Below are positions 36,732 through 43,009 of a DNA stretch of 64,000 bases, piece by piece. Under the pieces are notes generated by a model. It was not told the DNA's origin. It searched no databases and saw only the letters and a list, made by a program, of their open reading frames with translations. The position numbers and the translations under genes are program-made. The DNA comes from Rhizobiaceae bacterium (GTDB lineage: Bacteria; Pseudomonadota; Alphaproteobacteria; Rhizobiales; Rhizobiaceae). The first letter of the stretch is position 1. The number at the start of each line of letters is the position of its first letter. The stretch lies in the NCBI GenBank assembly GCA_025698895.1, contig JAILWO010000001.1:1709001-1773000 (forward strand). Direction: 5' to 3'.

Positions 36732-37556
36732 TCAGCCGCGGAACTGGGTTCGCGTGGTCTGGAAGATTTCGACGCCGGCAATCGGCACCGTGTCGCGGTT
36801 GGCGCGGACATGCTTGCGGATCGCCTTCTCGATGTCGGCGAGCGGGATGTGCGGCCGAAGCTTGTTGAGGTCGATCCGCGAGGCATCGACGATCCGGAAA
36901 TCCCATGCCGTCGCCTGGCTGATCGTGCCGGCGTCCGTCCTGGTCGGACCGGCGCCAGCCGACAGCGCCTGACGCTCCAGATGGCGCGCCCTGTGATCCG
37001 CCGCCGCCGCTTCCTGCAACGCCACGTCCTGGGTGACGCTCTTGGCGGAGTCGATCGCGGCGGCTTCCTCCAGCCGGCGCTCGGCTTCCTTGCGCGCCGC
37101 CTCGGCTTCCTCGGCCGCCTTCTTGCGGGCGATCTCGCGCTGTTCCTCGTCGTAGCGGCCGACGATCGTCGAGGCGTAGCCCTTCATCGCGTTGAGCCGG
37201 TACTTCAAGGACCCCTGCGCCGGCCGGTCGGTGCCGAACAGGGCGTTCCACTCCGAGATTTCGTTGCGGAGCGGCTGCAGGATTTCCTCGCGCCTGGCCT
37301 CGACGCGCTTGACCAGCTTGGCGGCCTCGACGCCGATCGACGTGAAGGTGTCGCGCTCGTCGTCGCTGCTGATCTTGTCGGCGCCGAGCTTGTCGCGCTC
37401 CGCGTTGGCGCGGGTCGCCAGTTTCTCGACGGCTTCGATCAGGTCCGCGCACTGGTCGCGAAACAGGTCGGTGACCGTCGGCCGGTTATGCCCGATTCCG
37501 GGAACGGCCTCGTCGACCTCCGGGGTTTCGATCGAGGGTGCATCAGAAACGCGCAT
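36732..37556 (-). CDS. Coiled-coil phage protein next to the exonuclease
   Basis: A 274-residue protein with an N-terminal GIGHNRP segment and a long charged coiled coil (AAEEAEAARKEAERRLEEAAA). The C-terminal FRIVDASRIDLNKLRPHIPLADIEKAIRKHVRAN block resembles a DUF1351-like domain often seen beside phage annealing proteins. It sits between the candidate annealing protein and the exonuclease, so all three may act together. Confidence 0.65.
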   Translation of the reverse strand: MRVSDAPSIETPEVDEAVPGIGHNRPTVTDLFRDQCADLIEAVEKLATRANAERDKLGADKISSDDERDTFTSIGVEAAKLVKRVEARREEILQPLRNEISEWNALFGTDRPAQGSLKYRLNAMKGYASTIVGRYDEEQREIARKKAAEEAEAARKEAERRLEEAAAIDSAKSVTQDVALQEAAAADHRARHLERQALSAGAGPTRTDAGTISQATAWDFRIVDASRIDLNKLRPHIPLADIEKAIRKHVRANRDTVPIAGVEIFQTTRTQFRG

Positions 37557-38496
37557 GGATGTTCTCCCTGGGATGGATGCGAAGGACGCGGGATTTCACT
37601 GGCTGGCCGTTCGGGCCGGTCCGCACGCTCGTGCGCGCCGTGATGTCCCAGTTGTCGGTGAAGCCCGCCTCGGCCGAACCGAGGGCGTGAAGGATGCGGG
37701 GGCGAAGACGCTCGACGCGCTGTTGGGCTGCGTTGGCGGCGTCCTTCGACGCGCGGTAATCGGCGATCGTCGCGTCGATCTCGTCGACGCCGGTCAGGTC
37801 CTTGCGGTCAGGAAGGCTGTCGGACCAGACGGCGAGCACGGCGGCGCCGTCGTGGTGCCAGTCGATCGGCGGTTCCTCGCCAGCCTCGACCTTGCGCCAG
37901 AACTCGCGGACTTCGCGGCGCAACCTCGCCATGACGCGCGCCCCGGCGTCGAGCGGCACGTCCTCGACAACGAGCTCGATGCCGCGACCCCACACCAGGA
38001 TCGCAACGGAAGCCCAGGCCGAGCCCGTCAGGGTCGCCTCGACGATCGCCTGAACCGCGATCCACAGGGGCAGGATCACTTCGCCCGTGTCCGGGTCCAA
38101 CCATTCCCGCCTGAACTTGTCCTCGGCCACCGTCTTGATCTGCAGAATCCCTTGGCCGAACGCGTCTGGCCGCGTTCCGAATGCGTCGGGCGTCGCGCCG
38201 ATCCTGTCGGCGGTATCGCGCCAGTAGGCGTTGTCGCGGTGATACTCGATCGTCCATTCGGGATAGTCCTCGCGCAGCATTTCGACGACGACGGGCTCCA
38301 GGAGCCGGCCGCGCCGCAGGATGGCGTTGTCCTGGTCGTCGGAAGGAATGCGGCCAGACTTCTCAGCCCAAAGGCCGTAGGCGGTCGTGTAGGGATGAAC
38401 ACCGAGAAGGCACCCGGCCACGGACGCAGTGACGTCCTGCCGACGGGCGGCAAGCCATGCGTCGCGATCGGCGGGGTGGATGATCTCGATCGGCAT
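37543..38496 (-). CDS. YqaJ-type viral exonuclease
   Basis: A 317-residue exonuclease of the lambda-Exo/YqaJ fold. Visible motifs: the DVTASVAGCL opening near residues 21-30, RGRLLEPVV (62-70), Asp104 in GATPDAFG, and the Q-x-K metal motif LQIKTVAED (Gln119, Lys121). It makes 3' single-strand tails for strand annealing during phage recombination. It overlaps the next gene downstream by 14 bases. Confidence 0.88.
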   Translation of the reverse strand: MPIEIIHPADRDAWLAARRQDVTASVAGCLLGVHPYTTAYGLWAEKSGRIPSDDQDNAILRRGRLLEPVVVEMLREDYPEWTIEYHRDNAYWRDTADRIGATPDAFGTRPDAFGQGILQIKTVAEDKFRREWLDPDTGEVILPLWIAVQAIVEATLTGSAWASVAILVWGRGIELVVEDVPLDAGARVMARLRREVREFWRKVEAGEEPPIDWHHDGAAVLAVWSDSLPDRKDLTGVDEIDATIADYRASKDAANAAQQRVERLRPRILHALGSAEAGFTDNWDITARTSVRTGPNGQPVKSRVLRIHPRENIHARF

Positions 38497-38741
38497 CAGG
38501 ATCCCCCGTCCTGATCATCGACGAGTTTCCTGACTTCGATGACTGTCCGGTGTTCGTTGGCCGTGACGTTGTAGTGGCGAAGGATGTGCAGGGCGATCTT
38601 GTCCGCCTCCGCCTCGATTGCCTTGCGGACGCGATCGCGAGACGCCTCGATTTCGCCCCGAATGGCCGCATCTACCCTCACGCGAACCTCGCGATCGATG
38701 GCGGCCTGGATCAAGGTTTCGTTGGTGATTGTGATCGCCAT
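38496..38741 (-). CDS. Small helical phage protein
   Basis: An 81-residue mostly helical protein (MAITITNETLIQAAIDREVR, then EADKIALHILRHYNVTANEHRTVIEV). It overlaps the exonuclease by one base. No domain is recognised; it may be an accessory of the recombination module. Confidence 0.65.
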   Translation of the reverse strand: MAITITNETLIQAAIDREVRVRVDAAIRGEIEASRDRVRKAIEAEADKIALHILRHYNVTANEHRTVIEVRKLVDDQDGGS

Positions 38742-38914
38742 CACGCCACCTCGTCGGACTTGACCGGTACGCGATAGCCGAGGGTGACCTCGAAGGCCTT
38801 CACGACCTCGTCGAGCTGCTGCTTGCGACCCATGCCCATGCGGCGGGCCCAGTTCATGACCTCGAACGCGTCGTCGGCGAGGGCGCGGAGATGATCGGGT
38901 GTGAGGCGGCTCAT
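38741..38914 (-). CDS. Small phage protein (57 residues)
   Basis: The protein begins MSRLTPDHLRALADDAFEVM and ends at PVKSDEVA. It is probably a small helical domain, with a central MGMGRKQQLDEVVKAFEV stretch. The four-base overlap with the upstream gene and the one-base overlap with the next downstream gene support that it is translated. Function is unknown. Confidence 0.65.
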   Translation of the reverse strand: MSRLTPDHLRALADDAFEVMNWARRMGMGRKQQLDEVVKAFEVTLGYRVPVKSDEVA

Positions 38915-39087
38915 GACGCCGCCTCAAAAAGCCGGAGGGCATCAAGAAGCGAGTCGATCGCGGCCCCTGAAAACCCGAATGCCGTTGCAAGGGCCAGCAC
39001 CTTGTCGGTCCGCCAGATCTCACTGGTCGCAAGACAGCCGATGAGTACGTACCCGACCGCCCCAAATGCCTCCCATTCAGCCAGCAT
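38911..39087 (-). CDS. Small membrane protein (58 residues)
   Basis: Starts MLAEWEAFGAVGYVLIGCLA, with one hydrophobic helix near residues 9-20 and a second half rich in Ala and Leu (LALATAFGFSGAAIDSLLDAL). It may be a single- or two-pass membrane protein. It lies in the early operon with overlaps on both sides. Function is unknown. Confidence 0.6.
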   Translation of the reverse strand: MLAEWEAFGAVGYVLIGCLATSEIWRTDKVLALATAFGFSGAAIDSLLDALRLFEAAS

Positions 39088-39269
39088 CAGAAACTCTCCC
39101 GAATGCGCGCGATCTGCTTTTCCAGTTCCTCGATCTGGAACCGGCATTCCACCTTCTCGCGGTCCCGTCGCGCCGTGGAATCGATGTGATCCGCGCAGAC
39201 CAGGCGGCCGCGCCAGACGTCGAGCGCGTGTTCGAGGTCGGCCAGGGAGGGGAAATTCCGGGCGTTCAT
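39087..39269 (-). CDS. Small coiled-coil phage protein (60 residues)
   Basis: Starts MNARNFPSLADLEHALDVWR and ends with a charged helix (FQIEELEKQIARIRESF). It overlaps the stop of the gene upstream by four bases. No domain is recognised. It is short but supported by tight packing of the operon. Confidence 0.6.
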   Translation of the reverse strand: MNARNFPSLADLEHALDVWRGRLVCADHIDSTARRDREKVECRFQIEELEKQIARIRESF

Positions 39270-39595
39270 CGGCCCGCCTTCGTCTGCTCGACGATCGACT
39301 TCACGACCGACTTGGTCAGCGTGTCCATGACCTGCTCGGCGCCCGTGACGCGAAGATCGCGCTTGAGCGTCATCATCATCACCGCCGACAGGATCGATGA
39401 CTGGATGGCCGTGACGGCGGTCAGCAGATCCTCCGGCGTGGTGCCTCGCCTGACCTCGCTGAAGATGAACTCGCTGGCGCGATGGACCACACCGGTCGCG
39501 GCATAGCGGGCCACACAGCGCTGATAGCCGGAGCCGTCGAGATTGCGCGCCACGAAGTCGTCGGTGAGCGCCTGAAGGTCGACGGGCGCGTTCAC
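39266..39595 (-). CDS. Phage hypothetical protein
   Basis: A 109-residue helical protein (LQALTDDFVARNLDGSGYQR, then DLLTAVTAIQSSILSAVMMMTLKRDLRV). The start is GTG at 39595, overlapping the upstream stop (GTGA). It lies near the left promoter and belongs to the early operon. Function is unknown. Confidence 0.6.
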   Translation of the reverse strand: MNAPVDLQALTDDFVARNLDGSGYQRCVARYAATGVVHRASEFIFSEVRRGTTPEDLLTAVTAIQSSILSAVMMMTLKRDLRVTGAEQVMDTLTKSVVKSIVEQTKAGR

Positions 39596-39735
39596 GGCAG
39601 CACCGCCTGGACGCTGGGCAGCGCCGACAGGATGACGCCAACGCCGAGCGGCACGACGATCATCATCACGATCGCGCCGCCGAGATCGGCGAGCATATGG
39701 CCCCAGTGGCGCAGGTATGGGTCATGTTCGGGCAT
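39592..39735 (-). CDS. First gene of the leftward operon: 47-residue membrane peptide
   Basis: Starts MPEHDPYLRHWGHMLADLGG and has one hydrophobic helix (AIVMMIVVPLGVGVILSALP), so it should insert in the membrane. It is the promoter-proximal gene of the leftward operon; a GGAGG lies just upstream. It is unlikely to be a lysis holin because it sits in the early region. Confidence 0.65.
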   Translation of the reverse strand: MPEHDPYLRHWGHMLADLGGAIVMMIVVPLGVGVILSALPSVQAVLP

Positions 39736-39759
39736 TGGAGTGTCCTCCGATTTGCCCGA

Positions 39760-39788
39760 AAACTATGCGGATCGCATAATCCTGTCAA
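39760..39788 (-). promoter_or_regulatory. Probable leftward early promoter (PL)
   Basis: On the minus strand TTGACA (39788 to 39783) is followed 17 bases later by TAGTTT (39765 to 39760). The -35 box matches the consensus; the -10 box is weak. One operator lies between the boxes and another just upstream, so bound repressor should block RNA polymerase. It drives the leftward operon to int. Confidence 0.65.
39764..39778. promoter_or_regulatory. Repressor operator OL1
   Basis: A perfect dyad, TATGCG-GAT-CGCATA. The same motif recurs at 39789, 41930 and in degenerate form at 41884 and 41905. It sits inside the leftward promoter, between the -35 and -10 boxes, as expected for direct repression. 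Confidence 0.75.
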
Positions 39789-39803
39789 TATGCGTTGCGC
39801 ATA
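39789..39803. promoter_or_regulatory. Repressor operator OL2
   Basis: A perfect dyad, TATGCG-TTG-CGCATA, centred 25 bases from OL1. It is just upstream of the leftward -35 box and upstream of the rightward gene at 39847, so it may control both directions. Its core is identical to the operator at 41930. Confidence 0.75.
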
Positions 39804-39846
39804 ATTATTTGACGACCTATCCTTACGGTATTGAAAGGAGCCGCCC

Positions 39847-40092
39847 ATGCACGCGACAAACGCGAAGCGGCCCGGCCATCGTGGGGATGGTCGAGCCGCG
39901 AAAGTTGATCGTTTTCAAGAGCCGATCAGCGATCAATCTACCCGCCAAGCCCGGATCGGACAAGCCGCGAACTGGTACGCCGCGCATCGCGATGAGGCGC
40001 CGCGGCCACTCGTGCCCAACCTGGCGCGCCGGTTCGGACTGACCACAGCCGAAGCCGTCGCCGCTCTGAAACTGGCGAGGATCGCGGCATGA
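39847..40092 (+). CDS. Small phage protein of the rightward unit
   Basis: An 81-residue protein with a basic N-terminal half (TNAKRPGHRGDGRAAKVDRF). The C-terminal half, with RFGLTTAEAVAALKLARIAA, resembles a short helix-turn-helix. An AAAGGAG site lies just upstream. It overlaps the next gene by four bases and probably forms one unit with it. Confidence 0.62.
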   Translation: MHATNAKRPGHRGDGRAAKVDRFQEPISDQSTRQARIGQAANWYAAHRDEAPRPLVPNLARRFGLTTAEAVAALKLARIAA

Positions 40093-40790
40093 CTGGTGAT
40101 GTCATCGAACTGCCAGTGCGCGGCGATCCGGTCCGATTTGCCAAGGCGAAATGGGCATGGTTGGACAAGATCGCGGCAGATGCCAGCATTTCGCCGGCCG
40201 CCTTCAAGATGGCCTATCTGCTGGCGTCTCGGTTCCTCAGCCGGGAGCGCGGCTATGCATACCCGCCGCAGAAGGCGCTGGCGAAGTTGCTCGGGATCAC
40301 GGACAGGCAGGTCCGCAGGCTGCTCTTCCAGCTCATAGACGGCGGCTATGTCGAGGTCACGCATTGCGGCAAAAAGCTGCCCAACGAATACCGGATCGCC
40401 ATGCCGAAAACCGGAAAAGTGACCGGACGTTTTGCGTCCTCAGATAGCGGACCTAAAACGTCCGCTCCATATCAACCCTCTGAACATCCCTTTGAAGGGC
40501 GGCGTCAGCCCGCCCGGTCATCTGCAACGTTGGTGGAATCAGAATCGGCGCCCACGTTCGACGTTAGTAGGGACGCGCGCCATGAAGGCGCGTCCAACGG
40601 TCGTGTCGTGAGAATCGGGAGCCGTTTCGATCTTCCTCAGCTCGGCTGGTGCACCGTCGAGGCCGTCTATCCGGTGGAGAGGCAGGCGCGCGTCATCTTC
40701 GATGCCACAGGCGAGGGGTGCCTGGTCGGGCTCCGGCCGGAAACCTCGGTCGAGGACATCCCCGACGATTTCGATGAAGTTCCGTTTTGA
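40089..40790 (+). CDS. Winged-helix protein, probable phage replication initiator
   Basis: A 233-residue protein. Residues ~30-95 form a winged-helix domain (AAFKMAYLLASRFLSRERGY, then PQKALAKLLGITDRQVRRLLFQLIDGGYVEV). A flexible linker and a small C-terminal beta-rich domain (VVRIGSRFDLPQLGWCTVEAVYPV) follow. This is the layout of lambda-O-like initiators. The linker DNA holds two dyads that could be an origin. The role is inferred. Confidence 0.7.
   Translation: MTGDVIELPVRGDPVRFAKAKWAWLDKIAADASISPAAFKMAYLLASRFLSRERGYAYPPQKALAKLLGITDRQVRRLLFQLIDGGYVEVTHCGKKLPNEYRIAMPKTGKVTGRFASSDSGPKTSAPYQPSEHPFEGRRQPARSSATLVESESAPTFDVSRDARHEGASNGRVVRIGSRFDLPQLGWCTVEAVYPVERQARVIFDATGEGCLVGLRPETSVEDIPDDFDEVPF
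40424..40464. repeat. 10-bp inverted repeat in the initiator linker, possible origin
   Basis: CGGACGTTTT (40424-40433) and AAAACGTCCG (40455-40464) are exact complements with a 21-base spacer. A second dyad, GGACGCGC / GCGCGTCC, lies at 40571-40595. Both are in the linker part of the putative initiator gene, where lambdoid phages keep their origin. Confidence 0.5.
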
Positions 40791-40797
40791 CGGGCGT

Positions 40798-41070
40798 TCA
40801 GCTCTTGCGACGCGCCTTTCTGCGGTTCTTCGCAAGGATCCTGGCCGCCGCGATGAGCGTTGCCCGATCTTCCTCGTTGAGGTCATCCATGAACGGTTTC
40901 AGGATTTCAGCAAGTTGGGAAATGTCGTCATCCGGGCCGAACGAGCGTTCTAGGCGCCGGACGATCTCCGTATTGAGGCTCTTGCCGCCGCGATCGGTGG
41001 CGATCTGCAGGTCGTCCTTGAGACGCTTGGGCATACGCAGATGGAAGCTGATCGATCGGGGCGGCGGCAT
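40798..41070 (-). CDS. Arc-like ribbon-helix-helix DNA-binding protein
   Basis: A 90-residue protein with an Arc/MetJ pattern: SISFHLRMPKRLKDDLQIATDRGGKSLNTEIVRRLERSF, a beta strand then two helices. The C-terminal half is charged and helical. Arc-type proteins usually repress genes in the lysis-lysogeny region. It converges with the initiator gene, 7 bases away. The start at 41070 gives a canonical Arc N-terminus. Confidence 0.8.
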   Translation of the reverse strand: MPPPRSISFHLRMPKRLKDDLQIATDRGGKSLNTEIVRRLERSFGPDDDISQLAEILKPFMDDLNEEDRATLIAAARILAKNRRKARRKS

Positions 41071-41330
41071 GCCCGCCTTATGACCGAAAGGTGATCGAGT
41101 CGAAATGGTTCCAAAAATGCGCGAATGGCACCATTCTTCCCCGATATTCACAGGGAGCCGTTAAAGGTTGATCGACCGGATTAACCTCCGGTGGCGCGCC
41201 GCCGTTCATGCTGGTTGACAGGGCGCATAGGCAGATGTTCCTATTCCGTTCATGAAAGGGAGGAAGTCGTGATCAGGCGGATTACCGAGCCCATAGCGCC
41301 AGATCGGCAACAGTAGGGGGCGGGGGCACC
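41071..41330. other. Non-coding regulatory gap, 260 bases
   Basis: It holds a TTAACC half-site dyad (GGTTGAT 41166-41172, ATTAACC 41180-41186), a TTGACA at 41215-41220 (possible -35 of a rightward promoter) and a half-operator CGCATA near 41224. A strong GGGAGGAAG is followed by a 15-codon GTG frame (41269-41316). It may drive the gene at 41331. No protein-coding gene is supported here. Confidence 0.5.
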
Positions 41331-41561
41331 ATGATACAATTCGGACCGCGCTATAGAACGCGGAATGACGAGATCGTCGCAAAGCTGATTGAAACCGCCG
41401 GCGCGGCGGCGCCTCTAGACCCCAAGACGGTCGTCAAGCGCAAGGCTGCCGAGATATCTACCGCGATGGCGCTGCTGCATGGCGGCGATTGGCGGGTGCA
41501 GATTGATCACGACGAGGGTCTTGTTCTGATTGTTCGACGAAGTCGTCGACAAACCCTCTAA
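41331..41561 (+). CDS. Small protein of uncertain status beside the repressor
   Basis: A 76-residue protein (MIQFGPRYRTRNDEIVAKLI) with a basic C-terminus ending IVRRSRRQTL. Its last ~100 bases overlap the 3' end of the repressor gene on the other strand, so one of the two may not be translated to its full length. No domain is recognised. Confidence 0.4.
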   Translation: MIQFGPRYRTRNDEIVAKLIETAGAAAPLDPKTVVKRKAAEISTAMALLHGGDWRVQIDHDEGLVLIVRRSRRQTL

Positions 41562-41880
41562 TCACCAGCACGGCGCGACCAAGATCGGCGGCATCGACGC
41601 CGAACTCGAGCAGGGCCGAGCGCAGCCGCGATTCCGGCGTGGACGCGGAGCCGTTGTCGCCGGGGCCCTTGCCCTTTTCGGTCAGCAGCCAGTCCAGGCT
41701 CACGCGGAAGCGGCGGGCGTAATGGATGGCCGCCTCGACCTCGATACCGCGGCTGCCATTCTCGTGAGCGGCATATGTCGGATACGCGACCCCCAAGGAA
41801 TCTGCAGCTTCCCGCGCGCTCTTAAAATCCGCTGAAGTTCTGGCTTCCTTAAGCCGTCTGGCGATCGCATCTCTGTCCAT
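41458..41880 (-). CDS. XRE-type repressor (CI-like), short form
   Basis: A 140-residue protein with an XRE helix-turn-helix (SAREAADSLGVAYPTYAAHENGSRG, about 21-45), a dimer-type HYARRFRVSLDWLLTEKG segment and a polar tail. It lacks an S24/LexA-type self-cleavage domain (no Ser-Lys peptidase block), so RecA-triggered cleavage is not expected. It is divergent from the Cro-like gene across a region with three operators, as in lambdoid immunity regions. The ATG at 41880 leads straight into the fold. Confidence 0.8.
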   Translation of the reverse strand: MDRDAIARRLKEARTSADFKSAREAADSLGVAYPTYAAHENGSRGIEVEAAIHYARRFRVSLDWLLTEKGKGPGDNGSASTPESRLRSALLEFGVDAADLGRAVLVIRGFVDDFVEQSEQDPRRDQSAPANRRHAAAPSR

Positions 41881-41883
41881 GCC

Positions 41884-41898
41884 TATGCGCTTCGCAGA
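41884..41898. promoter_or_regulatory. Repressor operator OR3 (one mismatch)
   Basis: TATGCG-CTT-CGCAGA, one mismatch to the consensus right arm. It lies at the 5' end of the repressor transcript and could give autorepression of that gene. Its centre is 21 bases from the next operator. Confidence 0.6.
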
Positions 41899-41904
41899 TA
41901 TTCC

Positions 41905-41919
41905 TATGCGCAGGGCATT
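41905..41919. promoter_or_regulatory. Repressor operator OR2 (two mismatches)
   Basis: TATGCG-CAG-GGCATT keeps the left arm and part of the right. It lies between the divergent promoters, so it could be a low-affinity site filled last or cooperatively. The assignment rests on position and partial match. Confidence 0.55.
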
Positions 41920-41946
41920 GACAATCATCTATGCGTTGCGCATAGA
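41918..41946 (+). promoter_or_regulatory. Probable rightward promoter (PR) of the Cro-like gene
   Basis: TTGACA (41918-41923), 17-base spacer, CATAGA (41941-41946). OR1 lies inside. Predicted transcription starts about 3 bases before the ATG at 41956, so the message could be almost leaderless. On the other strand TTGTCA (41924 to 41919) and ATATCT (41901 to 41896) give a weaker promoter for the repressor. Confidence 0.6.
41930..41944. promoter_or_regulatory. Repressor operator OR1 (perfect)
   Basis: TATGCG-TTG-CGCATA, extended by one more matching pair on each side (C and G). It lies between the -35 (41918-41923) and -10 (41941-41946) boxes of the Cro-side promoter, so occupancy would shut off that promoter. 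Confidence 0.75.
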
Positions 41947-41955
41947 TTGCGCATC

Positions 41956-42150
41956 ATGACACCTGAAGCGATCAAATCGTTCCGCGAAAGCCGCGGTTGG
42001 AGCCAGGCGAGACTGGCGGAAGAGCTGGGTATCGACCAGACGACGGTCTCTCGAATCGAGACCGGGGCGACCGAACCTTCCAAGCCGGTCGCGAGATTGC
42101 TTCAGTTCCTGATGTCGGAGCCCGCCCCCGTCGAGGGGGACGCGGCGTGA
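41956..42150 (+). CDS. Cro-like XRE protein
   Basis: A 64-residue helix-turn-helix protein (MTPEAIKSFRESRGWSQARL, then AEELGIDQTTVSRIETG). Almost the whole length is an XRE domain, as in Cro. The ATG at 41956 is preferred over a TTG three codons upstream. It is the first gene right of the operators. Confidence 0.8.
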   Translation: MTPEAIKSFRESRGWSQARLAEELGIDQTTVSRIETGATEPSKPVARLLQFLMSEPAPVEGDAA

Positions 42151-42221
42151 CCGGCCTTCTCGCCTTCGCCGGCTTTCTTGTGGCCGCGATCGCGGTCTGC
42201 GAATGGAGGCTGAGGGCATGA
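42147..42221 (+). CDS. Tiny membrane peptide (24 residues)
   Basis: MTGLLAFAGFLVAAIAVCEW and four more residues. A GTG start overlaps the Cro-like stop (GTGA). It is a single hydrophobic helix with a basic end. Coupling to the upstream gene is the main support. Confidence 0.4.
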   Translation: MTGLLAFAGFLVAAIAVCEWRLRA

Positions 42222-42374
42222 TCCCACGCCTCCCATGCATGGTGGGCCCGTCTGGCCGGCTGCTCCCTTCGTGTTCATCGCTCGTTTCCTTCGATCGCGT
42301 GTCCAGCGCTGGTCAGGAGAATGGCGATGTCGGATTTGCATCGGTGCAAAAATCCTTTGCGCGAGGATCAAAAA

Positions 42375-42719
42375 ATGGCTGAGGCGTACGTCGAAGACGC
42401 CCAGCGCTGGGCGGACTTCCTCATCAAGAGTGAATATCGCGGCCCAGGAGACACGCTCGACGCCGCCATGGCGCGGTGCGAACGGAAGTACAGGGTGTCG
42501 CGTTCGGTGCTTTGGAGCCTGCGTTACAGGACTCCGAAGGATATGCTCGTCAGCGTCTACATGGCGCTGCGTGATGCGTATGAGACCGAGCTCTCCAAGC
42601 TCGACAGGCGAATCGAGAACGAACTCCGCAAGGCGGAACTGATTGGACCCGATGCGACCAATTCGAAAGCTTATCGCTTTGCTCGCGCTGCTCTGGGTGA
42701 ACCGGAGGCGCGGACGTGA
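42375..42719 (+). CDS. Phage hypothetical protein
   Basis: A 114-residue helical protein (MAEAYVEDAQRWADFLIKSE, YRTPKDMLVSVYMALRDAYE). A GAGGA site lies upstream of ATG 42375; the earlier ATG at 42321 has no such site. It overlaps the next gene by four bases. Function is unknown. Confidence 0.6.
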   Translation: MAEAYVEDAQRWADFLIKSEYRGPGDTLDAAMARCERKYRVSRSVLWSLRYRTPKDMLVSVYMALRDAYETELSKLDRRIENELRKAELIGPDATNSKAYRFARAALGEPEART

Positions 42720-43009
42720 CTCCGCAAATCCGCCAGACCCCGGCAGGCGACCAGAACGCCATCAACGCCTGGCTGGCAAGGAACGGCGGCCCGCGCCGGA
42801 TTGAGCCGCACGCCACATCCGACATCTACGACCTGAAGGAGTATCTGGCCGGCCACGGCGTCACGCTGGCGATGGACCGGTCCTACTACACGGTCAGCGG
42901 GCAGGGCATCCGCCGCAAGCGCCTCGACCGGGCGGGACTGTTCACCTTCGTCGACCAGTATCGCATCAAGGACGGCCTGGAGCCGTTCAAGCCGAGGCCG
43001 CGACCATGA
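42716..43009 (+). CDS. Phage hypothetical protein
   Basis: A 97-residue protein with a basic end (KPRPRP). It starts with GTG, coupled to the previous stop (GTGA). A segment YDLKEYLAGHGVTLAMDRSYYTVSG suggests a small alpha-beta fold. No domain is recognised; it directly precedes the GcrA-like gene. Confidence 0.6.
   Translation: MTPQIRQTPAGDQNAINAWLARNGGPRRIEPHATSDIYDLKEYLAGHGVTLAMDRSYYTVSGQGIRRKRLDRAGLFTFVDQYRIKDGLEPFKPRPRP

Noticed and set aside
39592-39735. A lysis holin
   Set aside because: The peptide has one membrane helix but is the first gene of the early leftward operon, far from any lysis gene.
42218-42385. A short ATG frame after the tiny membrane peptide
   Set aside because: No convincing ribosome site and no recognisable pattern; the next supported gene starts at 42375.
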